The notes under the pieces were generated by a model. That model saw nothing but the letters and a program-made list of their open reading frames with translations. It was not told the DNA's origin and searched no databases. This document shows positions 8,737 through 19,628 of a stretch of 64,000 nt of DNA, in pieces. The DNA lies in contig CAJNDS010002460.1 of NCBI GenBank assembly GCA_905221605.1, forward strand, positions 187,624-251,623, read 5' to 3'. Within the stretch, counting starts at the first letter, position 1. The number at the start of each line of letters is the position of its first letter. Source of the DNA: Symbiodinium natans (taxonomy: Eukaryota; Sar; Dinophyceae; Suessiales; Symbiodiniaceae). A program made the translations under genes and the position numbers.

Positions 8737-11700
8737 TGCAAGCAGAGAGAAGAGGGAGGACATTGCAGTGGGATGATTTGCGTCCTTACACAAACATTCT
8801 TGGTATGGAGAGAGCCAAAGAAGAGAAACAAGAGAGGCAAGGGTGGATGATTGACTAGTGGCGCCTCTCAGAATTTGTTGTTTATTCCTTCCTTCGTTCT
8901 TTCTTCTTCCCAAAGGCAAGAAAGGGACGAGAGGAGAGGGCATAAGGTATTCTACGACAATTGATTTGTTCTTTGTCCTCCTCCTGTTCTCCGAACCCTT
9001 TCTCCCCTCGATAAGAAAAACGAAAATAATGGACTTTTGTTCATTCCTTGGTGTTTTCCTCTTGTTGTCTGTTCCTTCTCGCCGAATGAGTCTGTTGAAA
9101 AGAAAATGCACAAATGAACAGGGGAGCCGTTTTGTCCTATCTGAACAGAACTGTTGGAAGTCAGGGGGGTGGATTGCAGAAGACAAACTGGAGGGAACAG
9201 GGGAACTCAGCCAAAGGGGCCACTTTTGCAACGAACAACTGCCTGCTTCTCTCTTCTCGTCCATGTGCTTTTCTCACCTATGACAAAATGGAGGGAACAA
9301 GGGAACTCAGGCCTGCACTAGGGGGAGCCGAGACCCCCTTTGCAACGAACAGCTACCTGCTTTCTTTCCTTGTTCTATCTTTGCGCTTTCTTGCTTTCTA
9401 TTTTTATTTCTTTCTTTCGAGGGGTTTGTGGGGGAGACCCCCACACGCACGCGCGCAGCCCCAAATCCGACAACGCGAGACTGTTTGCAATTCTCTCCTC
9501 CATAAGAAAAGCAAAGAGCAGAGAAAAATGGAGAAGAGAGGAGGGCGAGGACGAAGGTAGCGGGATGATCTTGGGCTCTTGGACATTCATCTTTCTTTCC
9601 AGCAAGAACAGAGCCAAAGAAGAGAGATAAGAGAGGAGAGGAAAGGATGGATGAAGACAGTGAGAATAAATCAGGGCTCCTCCCCCTCATGTTTTGTTTA
9701 TTTCCTTTCTTTTTCTTCTTCCAACAAGAAAGGGAAGAGACGAGAGATGAGGACAGTGTGTAAATAGAAGAGTGACATATCTGAATGTTTACCTCGCACC
9801 TCCCTTTTTTGTCCCTACAAGAAGGAACAGAAAAGTTGGAACGCAGAGAGGGATTAACGAACACAAAAGGAGTGGAACAGAGCGGAAAAGTGTGCCTCCC
9901 TTATGCAACAAACAAGTACTTGCTTCTCTCTCTTCCCGTCCAGATGCTTCGCTCATCTAGTGTTATGCATTCTTTCCTCCATAAGAAAGCAAGAAGAGAC
10001 AAAAGCTAGAAGGGAGAGATCAGAGAGAAGAGGGAGGATGAAAGTAGTGAGATTGGTTCGTGTTCTTAAATCTTCATTCTGCAAGAAGAGGACCACATGG
10101 AGGATGAACGCAGTGAGACTGAGTAAGGGCGCTTATCTTTATTATTTGTTATTCATTCCTTGTGCTTTTTTCTTGTACATTCTGCTCGTGGCTTTCTCTT
10201 TCTTTTCTTGCTGTTAGCTTGCTTAGACACTCTTGTTAGTTCCTTGTGCTTTCCCCTATTGTCTGTTCCTTTCTCGCTGAGTGGGTAGACGAAAAGAACA
10301 CGCGCGAGTGGACAGGGGAACCGTCTTCGTCCTTGTATTTACTCCCTGCTTTCTCCTTAAAAGAAGTTGGAACGCTGGGGAGGCATTACAGAAGGCAAAA
10401 GGAAGGGGAGCAGGGGAACTCATCCCGGCTCTAGGGAGAAAGTGTGCCTCCTTATGCAACAAACAAGTACTTGCTTCTCTCTCTGTTCCCGTCCAGATGC
10501 TTCGCTCATCTAGCGTTATGCATTCTTTCCTCCATAAGAAAACAAGAAGAGACAAAAGCTAGAAGGGAGAGCGCAGAGAGAAGAGGGAGGATGAAAGTAG
10601 TGAGATTGGTTTGTGTTCTTAAATCTTCATTCTGCAAGAAGAGGACCACATGCAGGATGAATGCAGTGAGACTGAGCAAGGGCGCTTATCTTTATTATGT
10701 GCTATTCCTTCCTTGTCTTTTTTCTTGTACATTCTGCTCGTGGCTTTCTCTTTCTTTTTCTTGTTATTAGCTTGCTTAGACACTCTTGTTAGGTCCTTGT
10801 GCTTTCCCCTATTGTCTGTTCCTTTCTCGCTGAATGGGTAGACGAAAAGAACATGCACAAGTGGACAGGGTAACCGTCTTCGTCCTTGTATTTACTCCCT
10901 TCTTTCTCCTTAGAAAGAAGTTGGAACGCTGGGGAGGCATTACAGAAGGCAAAAGGAAGGGAACAGGGGAACTCATCCCTGCTCTAGGGGAAGAAGTGTG
11001 CCTCACTTATGCAACAAACAAGTACTTGCTTCTCTCTCTTCCCGTCCAGACGCTTCGCTCATCTAATGTTATGCATTCTTTCCTCCATAAGAAAAAACAA
11101 GAAGAGACAAAAGCTAGAAGGGAGAGCGCAGAGAGAAGAGGGAAGATGAAAGCAGTGAGATTGGCTTCCGTTCGTAAGTCTTTCTGCAAGAAGAGAACCA
11201 CAGAAGAGAACAAAGAGAGGATAAGAGGATGAATGCGGTGAGACTGAGCGCGGGCATTTCTCTTTGTCATTTGTTGTTCGTTCCTAGTGTTGTCTTGTGC
11301 GTACTGCTCAGAAAAGTTGGAACGCAGTGGAGGCATGAAGGCAAAATGGAGGAATAAGGGAACTCAACCGCACTCTATGCGAAGAGGAGCCCAGGGAACC
11401 CAGGCCTGCACCAGGGGAGCCGAAACCCCTTTGCAGCGAACAGCTGCCTGCTTTCTTTCTTTCTGTCTGTCTTGCTTTCTTTGTTTCGTTCTTTCTTTCT
11501 GTTTCCTTTCTCTCGAGGGGTTTGTGGAAGGAGGCCCCCACTCGCACGCGCGCAGCCCCAAATCCGACTTCGCGAGACTGCTTGCAGTTTCTCTCCTCAA
11601 TAAGAAAAGCAAAGAGCAGAGAAAAAGGGAGAAGAGAGGAGAGCGAGGACGAAGGTAACGAGATGATCTTGGGTTCTTGGACATTCATCTCTCTTTCCGA

Positions 11701-12478
11701 CAAGAACAAAGCCAGAGAGGGAGATAAGAGAGGTGAGGAGAGGATGGGGCGCCTCCCCCTTATGGTTTATTTCCTTCCTTTTTTCTTCTTCCAACAAGAA
11801 AGGGAAGAGAGGAGAGATGAGGACAGTGTGTAAATAGAAGAATGACATATTTGAATGTTTACCTCTTCGTTGTTCTTCTCCTGTTACCCGACTCCTTTTC
11901 TCCTGAAAGAACCGCACGTTAGTCAAATGTTTGTTGCTTTCCTCTTGCTGTCTGTTCTTTTCTCGTTGAATGGGTAAGTCCAAAAAAATTGCACAAGTGG
12001 ACAGGGGAACCGTCTTCGTCCTTGTGTTTACCCCCTTCTTTCTCTTTAAAAGGAATAGAAACGTTGGAACGCAAAAAAAAGGGGAACCGGGGAACTCACC
12101 CCTGCCCTAGGGGAGAGTGTGTCTCCCTTATGCAACAAACAAGTACTTGCTTCTCTCTCTTCCCGTCCATGTGCTTCGCTCATCTAGTGTTATGCATTCT
12201 CTCTTCCACAAGAAAACGAGACAAGACGAAAGCTAGAAGGGAGAGAGCAGAGAGAAGAGGGAGGATGAAAGTAATGAGATTGGTTTGTGGTCTTAAATGT
12301 TCATTCTGCAAGAAGAGAACCACAGAAGAGAAAGAAGGGAGGACTAGATGATGAAGGCAGTGAGGCTGAGTGCGGGCACTTCTCTTTGTCATTTGTTCTA
12401 CATTATGCTCGTGGCTCGTCCCTTTTTCTTCCTTGTTGTTATCTAGCTTGCTTAAACACTCTTGCTAACTCCCAACAT
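8640..12478. repeat. AG-rich long tandem repeats with ~0.55-kb and ~2.1-kb higher-order copies
   Basis: A block with TTATGCAACAAACAAGTACT and GCATTCTTTCCTCCATAAGA recurs near 9.90, 10.45, 11.00 and 12.13 kb. A block containing GGGGGAGCCGAGACCCC and CACGCGCGCAGCCCCAAATC recurs at 9.31 and 11.41 kb. A third block (CTATTGTCTGTTCCTTTCTC) recurs near 9.06, 10.26, 10.81 and 11.95 kb. All frames give K/R/E-rich or S/L/F-rich open stretches on both strands, as expected for purine/pyrimidine-skewed DNA. No gene is called here. Confidence 0.9.
8682..8738 (+). repeat. (GA)n microsatellite
   Basis: About 25 GA dinucleotides. The complementary (CT)n yields an SLSLSL frame on the minus strand that is not a gene. 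Confidence 0.95.
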
Positions 12479-12654
12479 TAAGACCCTAAATCCCATAATC
12501 CAAGTAGCAGACGTCCCGATGAGTCCTGAGCCTAGACCCTAAACCCTAAACCCGAAACCTTCAGTAGTATAGAACATATTAAAACAAAGAGAACATGCCT
12601 AATAATACATAAAGGTTCCTCTTACATATATATATATATAATTTTTCTTTTGAG

Positions 12655-13667
12655 GTCCTGAGGCGAAATTGAATTGGGCGGCTGAGCATTGGCTGGCGCT
12701 TCCGAGATCTGATGCTTCAGGGTTTGGGGTTTGAGGGTTTGAGGGTTTGAGGGTTTGAGGGTTTGAGGGTTTGAGGGTTTGAGGGTTTGAGGGTTTGAGG
12801 GTTTGAGGGTTTGAGGGTTTGAGGGTTTGAGGGTTTGAGGGTTTGAGGGTTTGGGGTTTGGGGTGTAGGGTCTTTAGGGTTTAAGGTTTAGGGCTAGGGT
12901 TGAGGGTTTAGGGCTTGGGGACTTGGCTAGGGCCAGGGTCGTTTCTGGAGGACACTCCGAGACCTGGAGCAGGATACTCTGAAAGGCATGGGCGGTCTGC
13001 GGCTTCGAAAGGTTTATGTCTCAGCTTTTTTGGGGATGTCTAACCTTAAGCCCTAAACCCTAAACCCTAAACCCTAAACCCTAAACCCTAAACCCTAAAC
13101 CCTAAACCCTAAACCCTAAACCCCAAACCCCCCATAAGATTTAGGGCTGTAGGGCTGCCCCGCAATGGCGGCCCCTCACACATCCCGCAGCCATTTGGTC
13201 TCCAGAAGCCGCCACTTCCCCCCACCTAGAGGCCTCTCGGGTGAAGGAAGATATAGGGTTTAGGATGTAGGGTTTAAAGGTTTAGGGTTTAGGGTTTAGG
13301 GTTTAGGGTGTAGGGTTTAAGGGATACTTGGCTTGGTCAATCACCTTTCAGAATTTCAAAGCCACCTCAACCGGCTATCTGCGGAGCCCCTATGCCCTAT
13401 GCAACTCTGCCAGCAATGCTTCCCGCGCCAAGGCTCTGTTGCTCTCGCCAGCGTGGATGCTTGTTGAAAAGCACGTTAGGGTTTGGGGTTTAGGGTGTCG
13501 AGTGTAGAGTTCAGGGTTTGGCGATACCCTATGTCCTCTGCTTGGCTGCCGACCTTACTATTATGAAAGAATCCGAAGCCCTCAATCATTGCCCGGCCCC
13601 AACCCCAACCTCTAGCTCCCACGAAGACCGAGCTACATCCGGAAAACGCAAACAACGTAACACATAG
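12655..13667 (+). CDS. Multi-exon plus-strand gene candidate with telomere-like introns, unknown product
   Basis: Five open islands in one orientation. 12655-12721 follows TTTTTCTTTTGAG and reads PEAKLNWAAEHWLALPRS. 12937-13011 (25 codons, AG|GGT to AAG|GTTTAT) reads GRFWRTLRDLEQDTLKGMGG. 13153-13240 (GTAG|GG to CTCGG|GTGAAG) includes APQWRPLTHPAAIW. 13322-13472 includes GYLRSPYALCNSASNASRAK. 13515-13667 follows TTCAG|GG, includes IPYVLCLAADLTIMKESEAL and ends KRKQRNT-stop. The introns hold TTTGAGGG and TTTAGGG arrays. No family is recognised. Not all neighbouring phases match, so exons may be missing or belong to separate genes. Chance openness is possible for each island singly. Confidence 0.45.
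12727..12853 (+). repeat. TTTGAGGG 8-bp variant telomere-like array
   Basis: About 15 homogeneous copies of the octamer TTTGAGGG. The variant carries one inserted base relative to TTTAGGG. It lies between exon candidates 12655-12721 and 12937-13011, so it is probably intronic. Confidence 0.95.
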
Positions 13668-13834
13668 GCCCATAAGGGACCCTTAATCCTAAGCCCTAAG
13701 CCCGAAGCCCTAAGCCCTAAGCCCTAAGCCCTAAGCCCTAAGCCCCAAACCCTAAACCCTAAACCCTAATCCCGAAACCCGAAACCCTAAACCTAAACCC
13801 TAAACCCTAAACCCTAATCCGTAACCCCACTGCT

Positions 13835-13886
13835 GGCTTAGTCCTGCAAGACGAGCTTAAAGCAGCGAACTGTCGAGCAATCCTAA
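13835..13886 (+). CDS. Short exon-like island
   Basis: After CTGGCTTAG the frame reads LQDELKAANCRAILRP before CTAAG|GCCTAT, a GC-type donor context. It could be a further exon of the gene ending near 13667 if that stop is spliced around. Confidence 0.3.
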
Positions 13887-13944
13887 GGCCTATGCCCGAA
13901 GCCCTAAGCCCTGAACCCTAAGCCCTACCAGCCTACATCCTATA

Positions 13945-14053
13945 ACCCTAATGCCATGTACCTTATTGTTATATACTTGGGCCCCAAAATCCTTATATAG
14001 GAAGTATTTTAAGGGCCAGGTCTTCCCAATTCAGGCACATGGACCCTGAGGGT
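13945..14053 (+). mobile_element. MITE-like family B, copy 1
   Basis: Shares TATACTTGGGCC, CCTTATATAGGAAGTA.TTTAAG and CACATGGACCCT with the other two copies. The left inverted repeat is degraded. Confidence 0.65.
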
Positions 14054-14639
14054 AAAGCTTAGAGCCCCGCCTGTCGTCCGAGGTGTTAAAGGCTTGGAGT
14101 GGACCCTCGGCATTTTTGCTTTCTGCTTGTTTGGTGAAAGGCCTTTTTGGTTTAAGGGCCTTGTTGTTGTTTTTTTTTTTTGGGGGGGGGCCTAAGCGCC
14201 TAGGAGATAGGGGTTTGGGGGATAGGCGTTTAGGTTTGAGGGCTTCTTTTTGAATTGTTTTATATTTTGCATTTTATACGTTTTTTTGGGGGAATTGGGG
14301 GATTTCGTGCTCATGGGGATTCGGGATTTGGGTAGAGAGGTGCTTGGGGAAAAGTTTGCACGTGTTCGAGTCTTCAAAGCTTTGGATCCGCTTTGAGGGG
14401 CTTTCTGACCCTAAGGTTTGGGTTGGGTTTGAGGCTTAAGGATGAATGTTCAAGGGTTTAGAGTTTAGGGTTTAGAGTTTAGGGTGGAGGTTCTGGAGGT
14501 CTAGGGTTTAGGGATTTAGGGAGTTTCCTGAAGATTAGTCCATGTCGGACGAGGAGTTCGGTCGCCAACTGCCGGTCTGGGGACGTACCACCGCGACCAC
14601 TACGACTACCACGACGACGACGCGACGACGACGACTACT

Positions 14640-14763
14640 ACTCCTGCTGCTACTACCACCACTACTACCACTACCACCACTACTACCACTACTACCACTA
14701 CTACCGCTACTACCACTACTACCACTACTACCACTACTACCACTACTACCACTACTACCACTA

Positions 14764-14814
<51 letters not shown>
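14640..14814 (+). repeat. CTA/CCA trinucleotide repeat
   Basis: About 55 triplets, mostly CTACTACCA, giving poly-L, poly-T or poly-S/V frames. Upstream a frame opens with MSDEEFGRQLPVWGR (14542). The homopolymer frames themselves are not credible proteins. Confidence 0.95.
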
Positions 14815-14817
14815 TTC

Positions 14818-15240
14818 CATTCCATTCCAAGCGCAGCCGCAGTTCGAGTCCACAGCTTAGCGAACAGCCTAGTGGCACTGCCTTGCAGCGGCGCTTCAAG
14901 AGCGCTAACGGATTTCCGTTTCCACATGAGAGAAAATGGGCAGGTGATCCGCTACAAATAGCCAAGCAACCACCAATCACACCCATGGACAGTACATGCA
15001 CTATACCAACACAGGTGCAGAACATGTGGTCAGCTCAATGATGTACCGCACTCAGAAGCAATCAGTTGAGGACCTCCATGGAGAGTTCGGAACTACAGTG
15101 ACTCGTCGCATCGCGCAAGTTGCCTCATTGCCCGAACTAGCCACGGGCCAACCCACAGATTCCCGAGGGCTACGTGGGGAGCAGGAGCGAACAGTCCACA
15201 ACGAATGTCGCCACATCTCCTTCCAGCTATTGCGTCTGAA
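14818..15240 (+). CDS. Exon-like region downstream of the triplet repeat
   Basis: Two plus frames are open. One (14818-15038) reads KRSRSSSPQLSEQPSGTALQ and onward. The other (14996-15240) includes KQSVEDLHGEFGTTVTRRIA and HNECRHISFQLLRLK, and runs into CTGAAG|GTGAGA, a consensus 5' splice site at 15241. The minus strand is open here too. No family is recognised. Confidence 0.4.
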
Positions 15241-15529
15241 GGTGAGAGCTCCATGAGCTTGGACATCAGAGCAATTCCACACATTGCCATATCCTGATTG
15301 GAATTCCTGTGGCCGAAGGGTCGGCACACACAAATGCCCTAGTTTCAAGACTAAGGGCACAGTCATAGCGACTGTCACACGTCCTTGGGTGAGATCTTGC
15401 CCATGTGGCCCATATATAGGCTGTTTTCCGCATGGCTTCAGCGCTGAAAAGCTGTTCAGGGTTGTTGCATGTCGCTTCCCCCGGCCCCTGCGGACAGGAC
15501 CGGAACCCTCACACCATACGCAGACCCAA

Positions 15530-16534
15530 CTAGGTGTGTAATCTTGAACAGGCTGTAGAGATATCTGCGTACCCCGGACTTGGGACCGGCTCTTTTGTGT
15601 TTGGCTGACACCCATCATGAAGCAAGCGCCACTTTGATACCACTTCCTGTCCTGCATCAGAGCGCCGTCGGCACGACCCCATGTTCCAAGAACAGAGGAG
15701 GCCCCGGTTGCTCATCCCATGCATGACCCAAAAATAAAGCGGCGCCATTCTGCAGAGCGGCCTCTTGGCAAATTGCGCAACGCATCGGCTACCCACAATG
15801 GGGCCGTTTTGCACAAGCCAGGGGCCGAGAAGTACTTTCGGCTTTGGATTTACCCTTGCACAGCACCGTCGGCACGATGTCGAGAGCACTTCCTGTCCTG
15901 CATCAGAGCGCCGTCGGCACGACCCCATGCTCCCAGAGCAGAGGAGGCCCCCGTTGCTCATCCCTTGCATGACCCAGAGATACAGCAGCGCCAGTGTGGA
16001 GCGGCCTCTTGGCAAATTGCGCAACGCATCGGCTTCCCTCAATGGGGCCGCTTTGCACAAGCCAGGGGCCGAGACGGCTGAGAAGTATACTTTCGGCTTC
16101 GGATTGACCCTTGCACAGCGTCGTCGGCGCAATGACAACTGCAGTTTGTCTCTGGCACCTGAGCTCCAGCTGCGCGACCACTTCATGGGGATGCATGGTC
16201 CAGCATTGGGGCCAGCAGAGCCGGCACCCAATGTTAATGTGAAAGTTGTATCACTGCGAGGTGGCCAAAATCTGACCCTTGCATCAACGCTCCGTCGGCA
16301 CGACCCCTTGTTCCATGAACAGAGGAGGCCTCCGTTGCGAATCACTTGCATGGTTGATTGTCCAGCCTTGTCACCGCGGCGCGAAGGTGCTTGGGTTAGT
16401 TGGTAGAGAAGTGCATCTGCCTGCCCATGAGCATACGATGCCGCATCTGACTGTCCAGTTAACGCCTCCAGGTCGTGAATATCTGTAATGATCATTGCAA
16501 AGGAGACAAGAGTCAAAGAAGCAGTCAGAGCCAT
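15530..16534 (-). CDS. 334-codon open frame across a duplicated region; coding status doubtful
   Basis: This is the longest ATG-initiated frame in the window outside simple repeats. It contains two copies of a ~240-bp segment (peptides such as GLLCSWNMGSCRRRSDAGQE appear two to three times, and ARVNPKPKV twice). The opposite strand is also open across the same region (15765-16406, 213 codons), and neither translation resembles a known domain. The duplication preserves frame on both strands, so openness is weak evidence. Confidence 0.25.
   Translation of the reverse strand: MALTASLTLVSFAMIITDIHDLEALTGQSDAASYAHGQADALLYQLTQAPSRRGDKAGQSTMQVIRNGGLLCSWNKGSCRRSVDARVRFWPPRSDTTFTLTLGAGSAGPNAGPCIPMKWSRSWSSGARDKLQLSLRRRRCARVNPKPKVYFSAVSAPGLCKAAPLREADALRNLPRGRSTLALLYLWVMQGMSNGGLLCSGSMGSCRRRSDAGQEVLSTSCRRCCARVNPKPKVLLGPWLVQNGPIVGSRCVAQFAKRPLCRMAPLYFWVMHGMSNRGLLCSWNMGSCRRRSDAGQEVVSKWRLLHDGCQPNTKEPVPSPGYADISTACSRLHT
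15652..16130 (+). repeat. ~240-bp tandem duplication with a third partial copy
   Basis: 15652-15885 and 15893-16130 share GCATCAGAGCGCCGTCGGCA, GCGGCCTCTTGGCAAATTGC and CACAAGCCAGGGGCCGAGA. A third, partial copy lies at 16277-16365. Confidence 0.9.
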
Positions 16535-16605
16535 CGCACGAGCAGGAGGTGTCAGCTAGCTTCATAAAAAGGTGTCCCGCTGCTGGGACAAATCAGAGCC
16601 GTGGT

Positions 16606-16608
16606 GCT

Positions 16609-16672
<64 letters not shown>

Positions 16673-16837
16673 GCTACTGCTACTGCTACTGCTACTGCTA
16701 CTGCTACTGCTACTGCTACTGCTACTGCTACTGCTACTGCTACTGCTACTGCTACTGCTACTGCTACTGCTACTACGACTACGACTCCGACTACGACTAC
16801 GACAACGACTCCGACTACGACTACGACTACGACGACG

Positions 16838-16883
<46 letters not shown>

Positions 16884-16930
16884 CTACTGCTACTGCTGCT
16901 GCTGCTGCTACTGCTACTGCGGCGACTACG
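16606..16930 (+). repeat. CTA/CTG/CGA trinucleotide repeat
   Basis: About 100 triplets in homogeneous sub-blocks: (CTA)n, then (CTGCTA)n, (CGACTA)n, (CTA)n and (CTG)n. The poly-L, poly-T and poly-Y frames are artefacts. Confidence 0.95.
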
Positions 16931-17292
16931 AGTGCGACTTGTGTGAGAGCTATTGCAGGTGCTACTGCTAACCTACTCGTACCACTACTGACACTGCCAC
17001 TGCCACTACGTTAATAAGAAACATGACAATGACAATGGCAATGATGATGATGATGATGATGACACCGATAATAATAAAAGCATTGCTATCACGAAGTAAT
17101 CATCGCATTCATGAGAGTAGTTCTACGGTTGGCTTAAGAACCCCAACCAGTCATGGGATTCTTCCCTGTTCTTGGGTTTCCTTAATATTAAGCTTGTCCC
17201 CTCAAGCCCTAAATTGCCCTAAAGCCTACCTTGCAAGCCTCAAAACCAAAACTCTGAGTCCTACACCCCGAACCCTAACCCTAAACCCCGGG

Positions 17293-17357
17293 TCAGCCTC
17301 CGTCTCCTGGAGGGCCAAGATCAGCGTGGGGTGGTGCACCTCCGCAGCATGTTGGGG
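17293..17357 (-). CDS. Exon-like island
   Basis: Opens after TGTAG, reads AAEVHHPTLILALQETE and ends ACGGAG|GCTGAC, a GC donor like the one in the DeSI gene. It is flanked by CCCTAAA arrays. Confidence 0.35.
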
Positions 17358-17651
17358 CTACATGACCTTAACCTCAAACCCTAAACCCTAAATCCTAAAC
17401 CCTAAACCCTAAACCCTAAACCACTTTAAGTGCAACTGTGGCACTCCGTGGAGGGATTTCCGCGGCCTCTGCAGGACCTCTTGGCCGTGAGACTTGGGTT
17501 TGGGGTTTAGGGTTTGTGGGTTTGGGGTTTAGGGTTTGGGCTTTAGGTTGAGGGTTTGGGGTTTGGGGTTTAGGGTTCAGGGCCTAGGGTTTAGGGTTTG
17601 GGGTTAGGGTTTAGGGTTTGGGGTTTAGGGTTTGTGGTTTGGGGGGAGACA

Positions 17652-17731
17652 ACGCAGAGAAAGCAGCTCCCTGGACCTTGTTGGGATCGATCTCGTTCGG
17701 ATCCTGCAAGAGGAGACCCCTCAAAACGATC
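17652..17731 (-). CDS. Exon-like island
   Basis: Begins AG|G after a CCCTAAA array and reads IVLRGLLLQDPNEIDPNKVQ then GAAFSALS. It may belong with 17293-17357. Unknown product. Confidence 0.4.
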
Positions 17732-18309
17732 CTACTTTAGGGTTTAGGGTTTAGGGTTTAGGCGGAAGGAGCACGGAGGAACTTGCCGCCTTCAAGGGGC
17801 CCTAAGGTCTCTCACCTACCAAGCACCCTCAACCCTAAACCCCTAAACCCTAAACCCGAAACCCTACACCCTACACCCTAAACCCTATACCTAAACCCTA
17901 CAGCCTAGACCCCACACCAAAGTTGAGTGTTCAAGAGCCACAAAGCCTCAAAGCCCAACCCATCGAATTCTGACATCCCATGCCTGACTACTACCTCAAG
18001 AAATGCTTACCCCTAAACCCTAAAACCTAAACCCTAAACCCTAAACCCTAAACCCCAAACTGGTTTAGGCTTCAGGGCAGAGGCCTTCTTTGGTCCTCTC
18101 TTTGGCTTGGGTCGGAGCTGCTTCGGAGGCAGTAGGGATAGTACGTAGCATGGGATCCCGCAATTGAACTCACCCACCCGAAGGCCTTAGTATGAGATCC
18201 CTGCATGCAGATATTCCCTCAGCCCTAAGCCCTAAGCCCTAAACCCTAACCCCTAAACCCTAAACCCTAAACCCCAAACCCCTAAACCCTGAACACAACA
18301 CCCTAAACG

Positions 18310-18417
18310 CCCCCGGTTCGTCCTTAAGGTTGCCGGTTGTCATGGAATAGTGGCCTGCGGGGCAGGTCCCGTGCCGGTTCGTGTCTTGGGGGGCCTCAGC
18401 GGGGTGTCGAGGAGTTT
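18310..18417 (-). CDS. Cys-containing exon-like island
   Basis: The minus frame reads HGTCPAGHYSMTTGNLKDEP and is open for about 45 codons between arrays. CPAGHYS recalls Cys-rich extracellular repeats, but a single motif is not enough to assign it. Confidence 0.3.
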
Positions 18418-18424
18418 GGGCGCT

Positions 18425-18590
18425 TTAGGTTTTAGGCTTTAGGGTTTTAGGGTTGTTTTAAGGTTTTAGGGCTTTAGGGTTGTAGGGTTTTAGGGTTTTA
18501 GGGTTTAGGGTTTTAGGGTTTTAAGGTTTTAAGGTTTTAGGGCTTTAGGGTTGTAGGGTTTTAGGGTTTTAGGGCTTTAGGGCTTTAGGG
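18425..18590 (+). repeat. TTTTAGGG variant array
   Basis: Tandem TTTTAGGG with TTTAGGG, TTGTAGGG and CTTTAGGG variants, clearly a homogenised sub-family distinct from neighbouring TTTAGGG arrays. Confidence 0.85.
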
Positions 18591-18629
18591 TGAATGGCTT
18601 TGTCGGGTTAGGAGTTTAGGGCTCGGAAG

Positions 18630-19252
18630 CATGGCCCTTTGCAACGAGAATTGCTCCGGGCCTACGCACTTTTAGGCATTGAGGGAGTGGACTCGAAGCG
18701 AGGTAAACCGATTAGGCACATCTTTCTGGATCCCGCTCAGCAACCACAAGCAGGTTGCGGCAAAAACACAGATCCGTGCATGATCCTCTCCCACGGACCA
18801 CATCTTTCACACTAAACCCCTAAACCCTAAACCCCAAACCCTAAACTCTAAACCCTAAACCCTGAACCCTGAACCCTAAACCCTAAACCCTAAACCCACT
18901 CACGCATTGTCGAGACCCTTTACCCTAGACCCGAACCACCAGCGCTGCAAGCAGGCCACCGAAGTCGACATGTCATCCATCATGCATCCTAAAATGCCTA
19001 CCTAACCCTAAACCCTAAGCCTTAAACAATTGGTCCAACAAAATGCCGACCTTCCAACTCTGTTGCAATTCGTCGCGATCTTGACAGAACCCTTGATTTG
19101 GAAACCCCCCCGCCCTCCCCCACCACCAACCTGAACCACCCTACACCCTAAACCCTCGCCCCGAAAATAACCTTCAGTAGGGAATGCTTGAGGGTCTTTA
19201 GGCGGAGGTTTTGAGGAAACCCTATGACCACAAGAAACCGGGGCCTTCGTGA
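18630..19252 (+). CDS. Cluster of plus-strand exon-like islands, unknown product
   Basis: 18630-18815 reads HGPLQRELLRAYALLGIEGV and onward, with an internal AAGCGAG|GTAAAC donor. 18898-19005 includes DPNHQRCKQATEVDMSSIMH. 19021-19134 reads LKQLVQQNADLPTLLQFVAI. 19202-19252 follows CTTTAG|G and reads AEVLRKPYDHKKPGPS-stop. Each is bounded by CCCTAAA-type arrays. Several stops are formed by the arrays themselves (CCCTAA), as expected if these sequences are intronic. The exon chain is not proven. Confidence 0.4.
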
Positions 19253-19456
19253 CCCTAACCCCTGAACCCTGAAGCCCCTAAAACAGTTTAGGGTTTAGGG
19301 TTTAGGGTTTAGGGTTTAGGGTTTAGGGTTTAGGGTCTAAAACCCCTAAACCCTATACCCTAAACTAAACCCTAAACCCTACAAACCTGCGGGCCCGCCT
19401 GGACCCGGCACATTCTTCAACTGGGCGCGACGTTTAGGGTTTTAGGGTTTAGGGTT

Positions 19457-19534
19457 TCTGAATACGGAATGCAGGAACTGGCTAGGTACCTAATATCACC
19501 ATGGAGCATTGTGGAGCAGGGCATAGTCCAACCC
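19457..19534 (+). CDS. Exon-like island
   Basis: Reads SEYGMQELARYLISPWSIVE, then QGIVQP, and runs into a C-run. GAGCAGGGC and the peptide (V/A)EQG recur in the exon at 20231-20334, hinting at a local duplication. Confidence 0.4.
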
Positions 19535-19628
19535 CCCCCCCCCCCCCCCCCCCGGCAGAAATTTAGGCGCGCAAGCTTGCTTCGAAGCATATGAATCTTC
19601 TTCGAAGCCTATGAATCCTATATGACCC

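Noticed and set aside
8596-9264. 222-codon minus-strand ORF
   Set aside because: It lies in the AG-rich repeat and includes the (GA)n microsatellite as SLSLSL. The plus strand is equally open.
14535-15025. ORFs encoding poly-Ser, poly-Val or poly-Leu
   Set aside because: They are translations of the CTA/CCA triplet repeat. All three frames and both strands are open for the same reason.
15630-15660. tRNA-Met-type primer binding site of an LTR element (TGGTATCAAAG on the minus strand)
   Set aside because: No LTR pair, no gag/pol, and the TATA-like sequence lies on the wrong side. The resemblance is too short.
16390-16485. tRNA-like A box (TTAGTTGGTAGAG) with a weak B box
   Set aside because: No acceptor, anticodon or T stem can be formed, and the box spacing is too large.
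16495-17014. ORFs encoding poly-Tyr, poly-Leu or poly-Thr
   Set aside because: Trinucleotide repeat translated in three frames.
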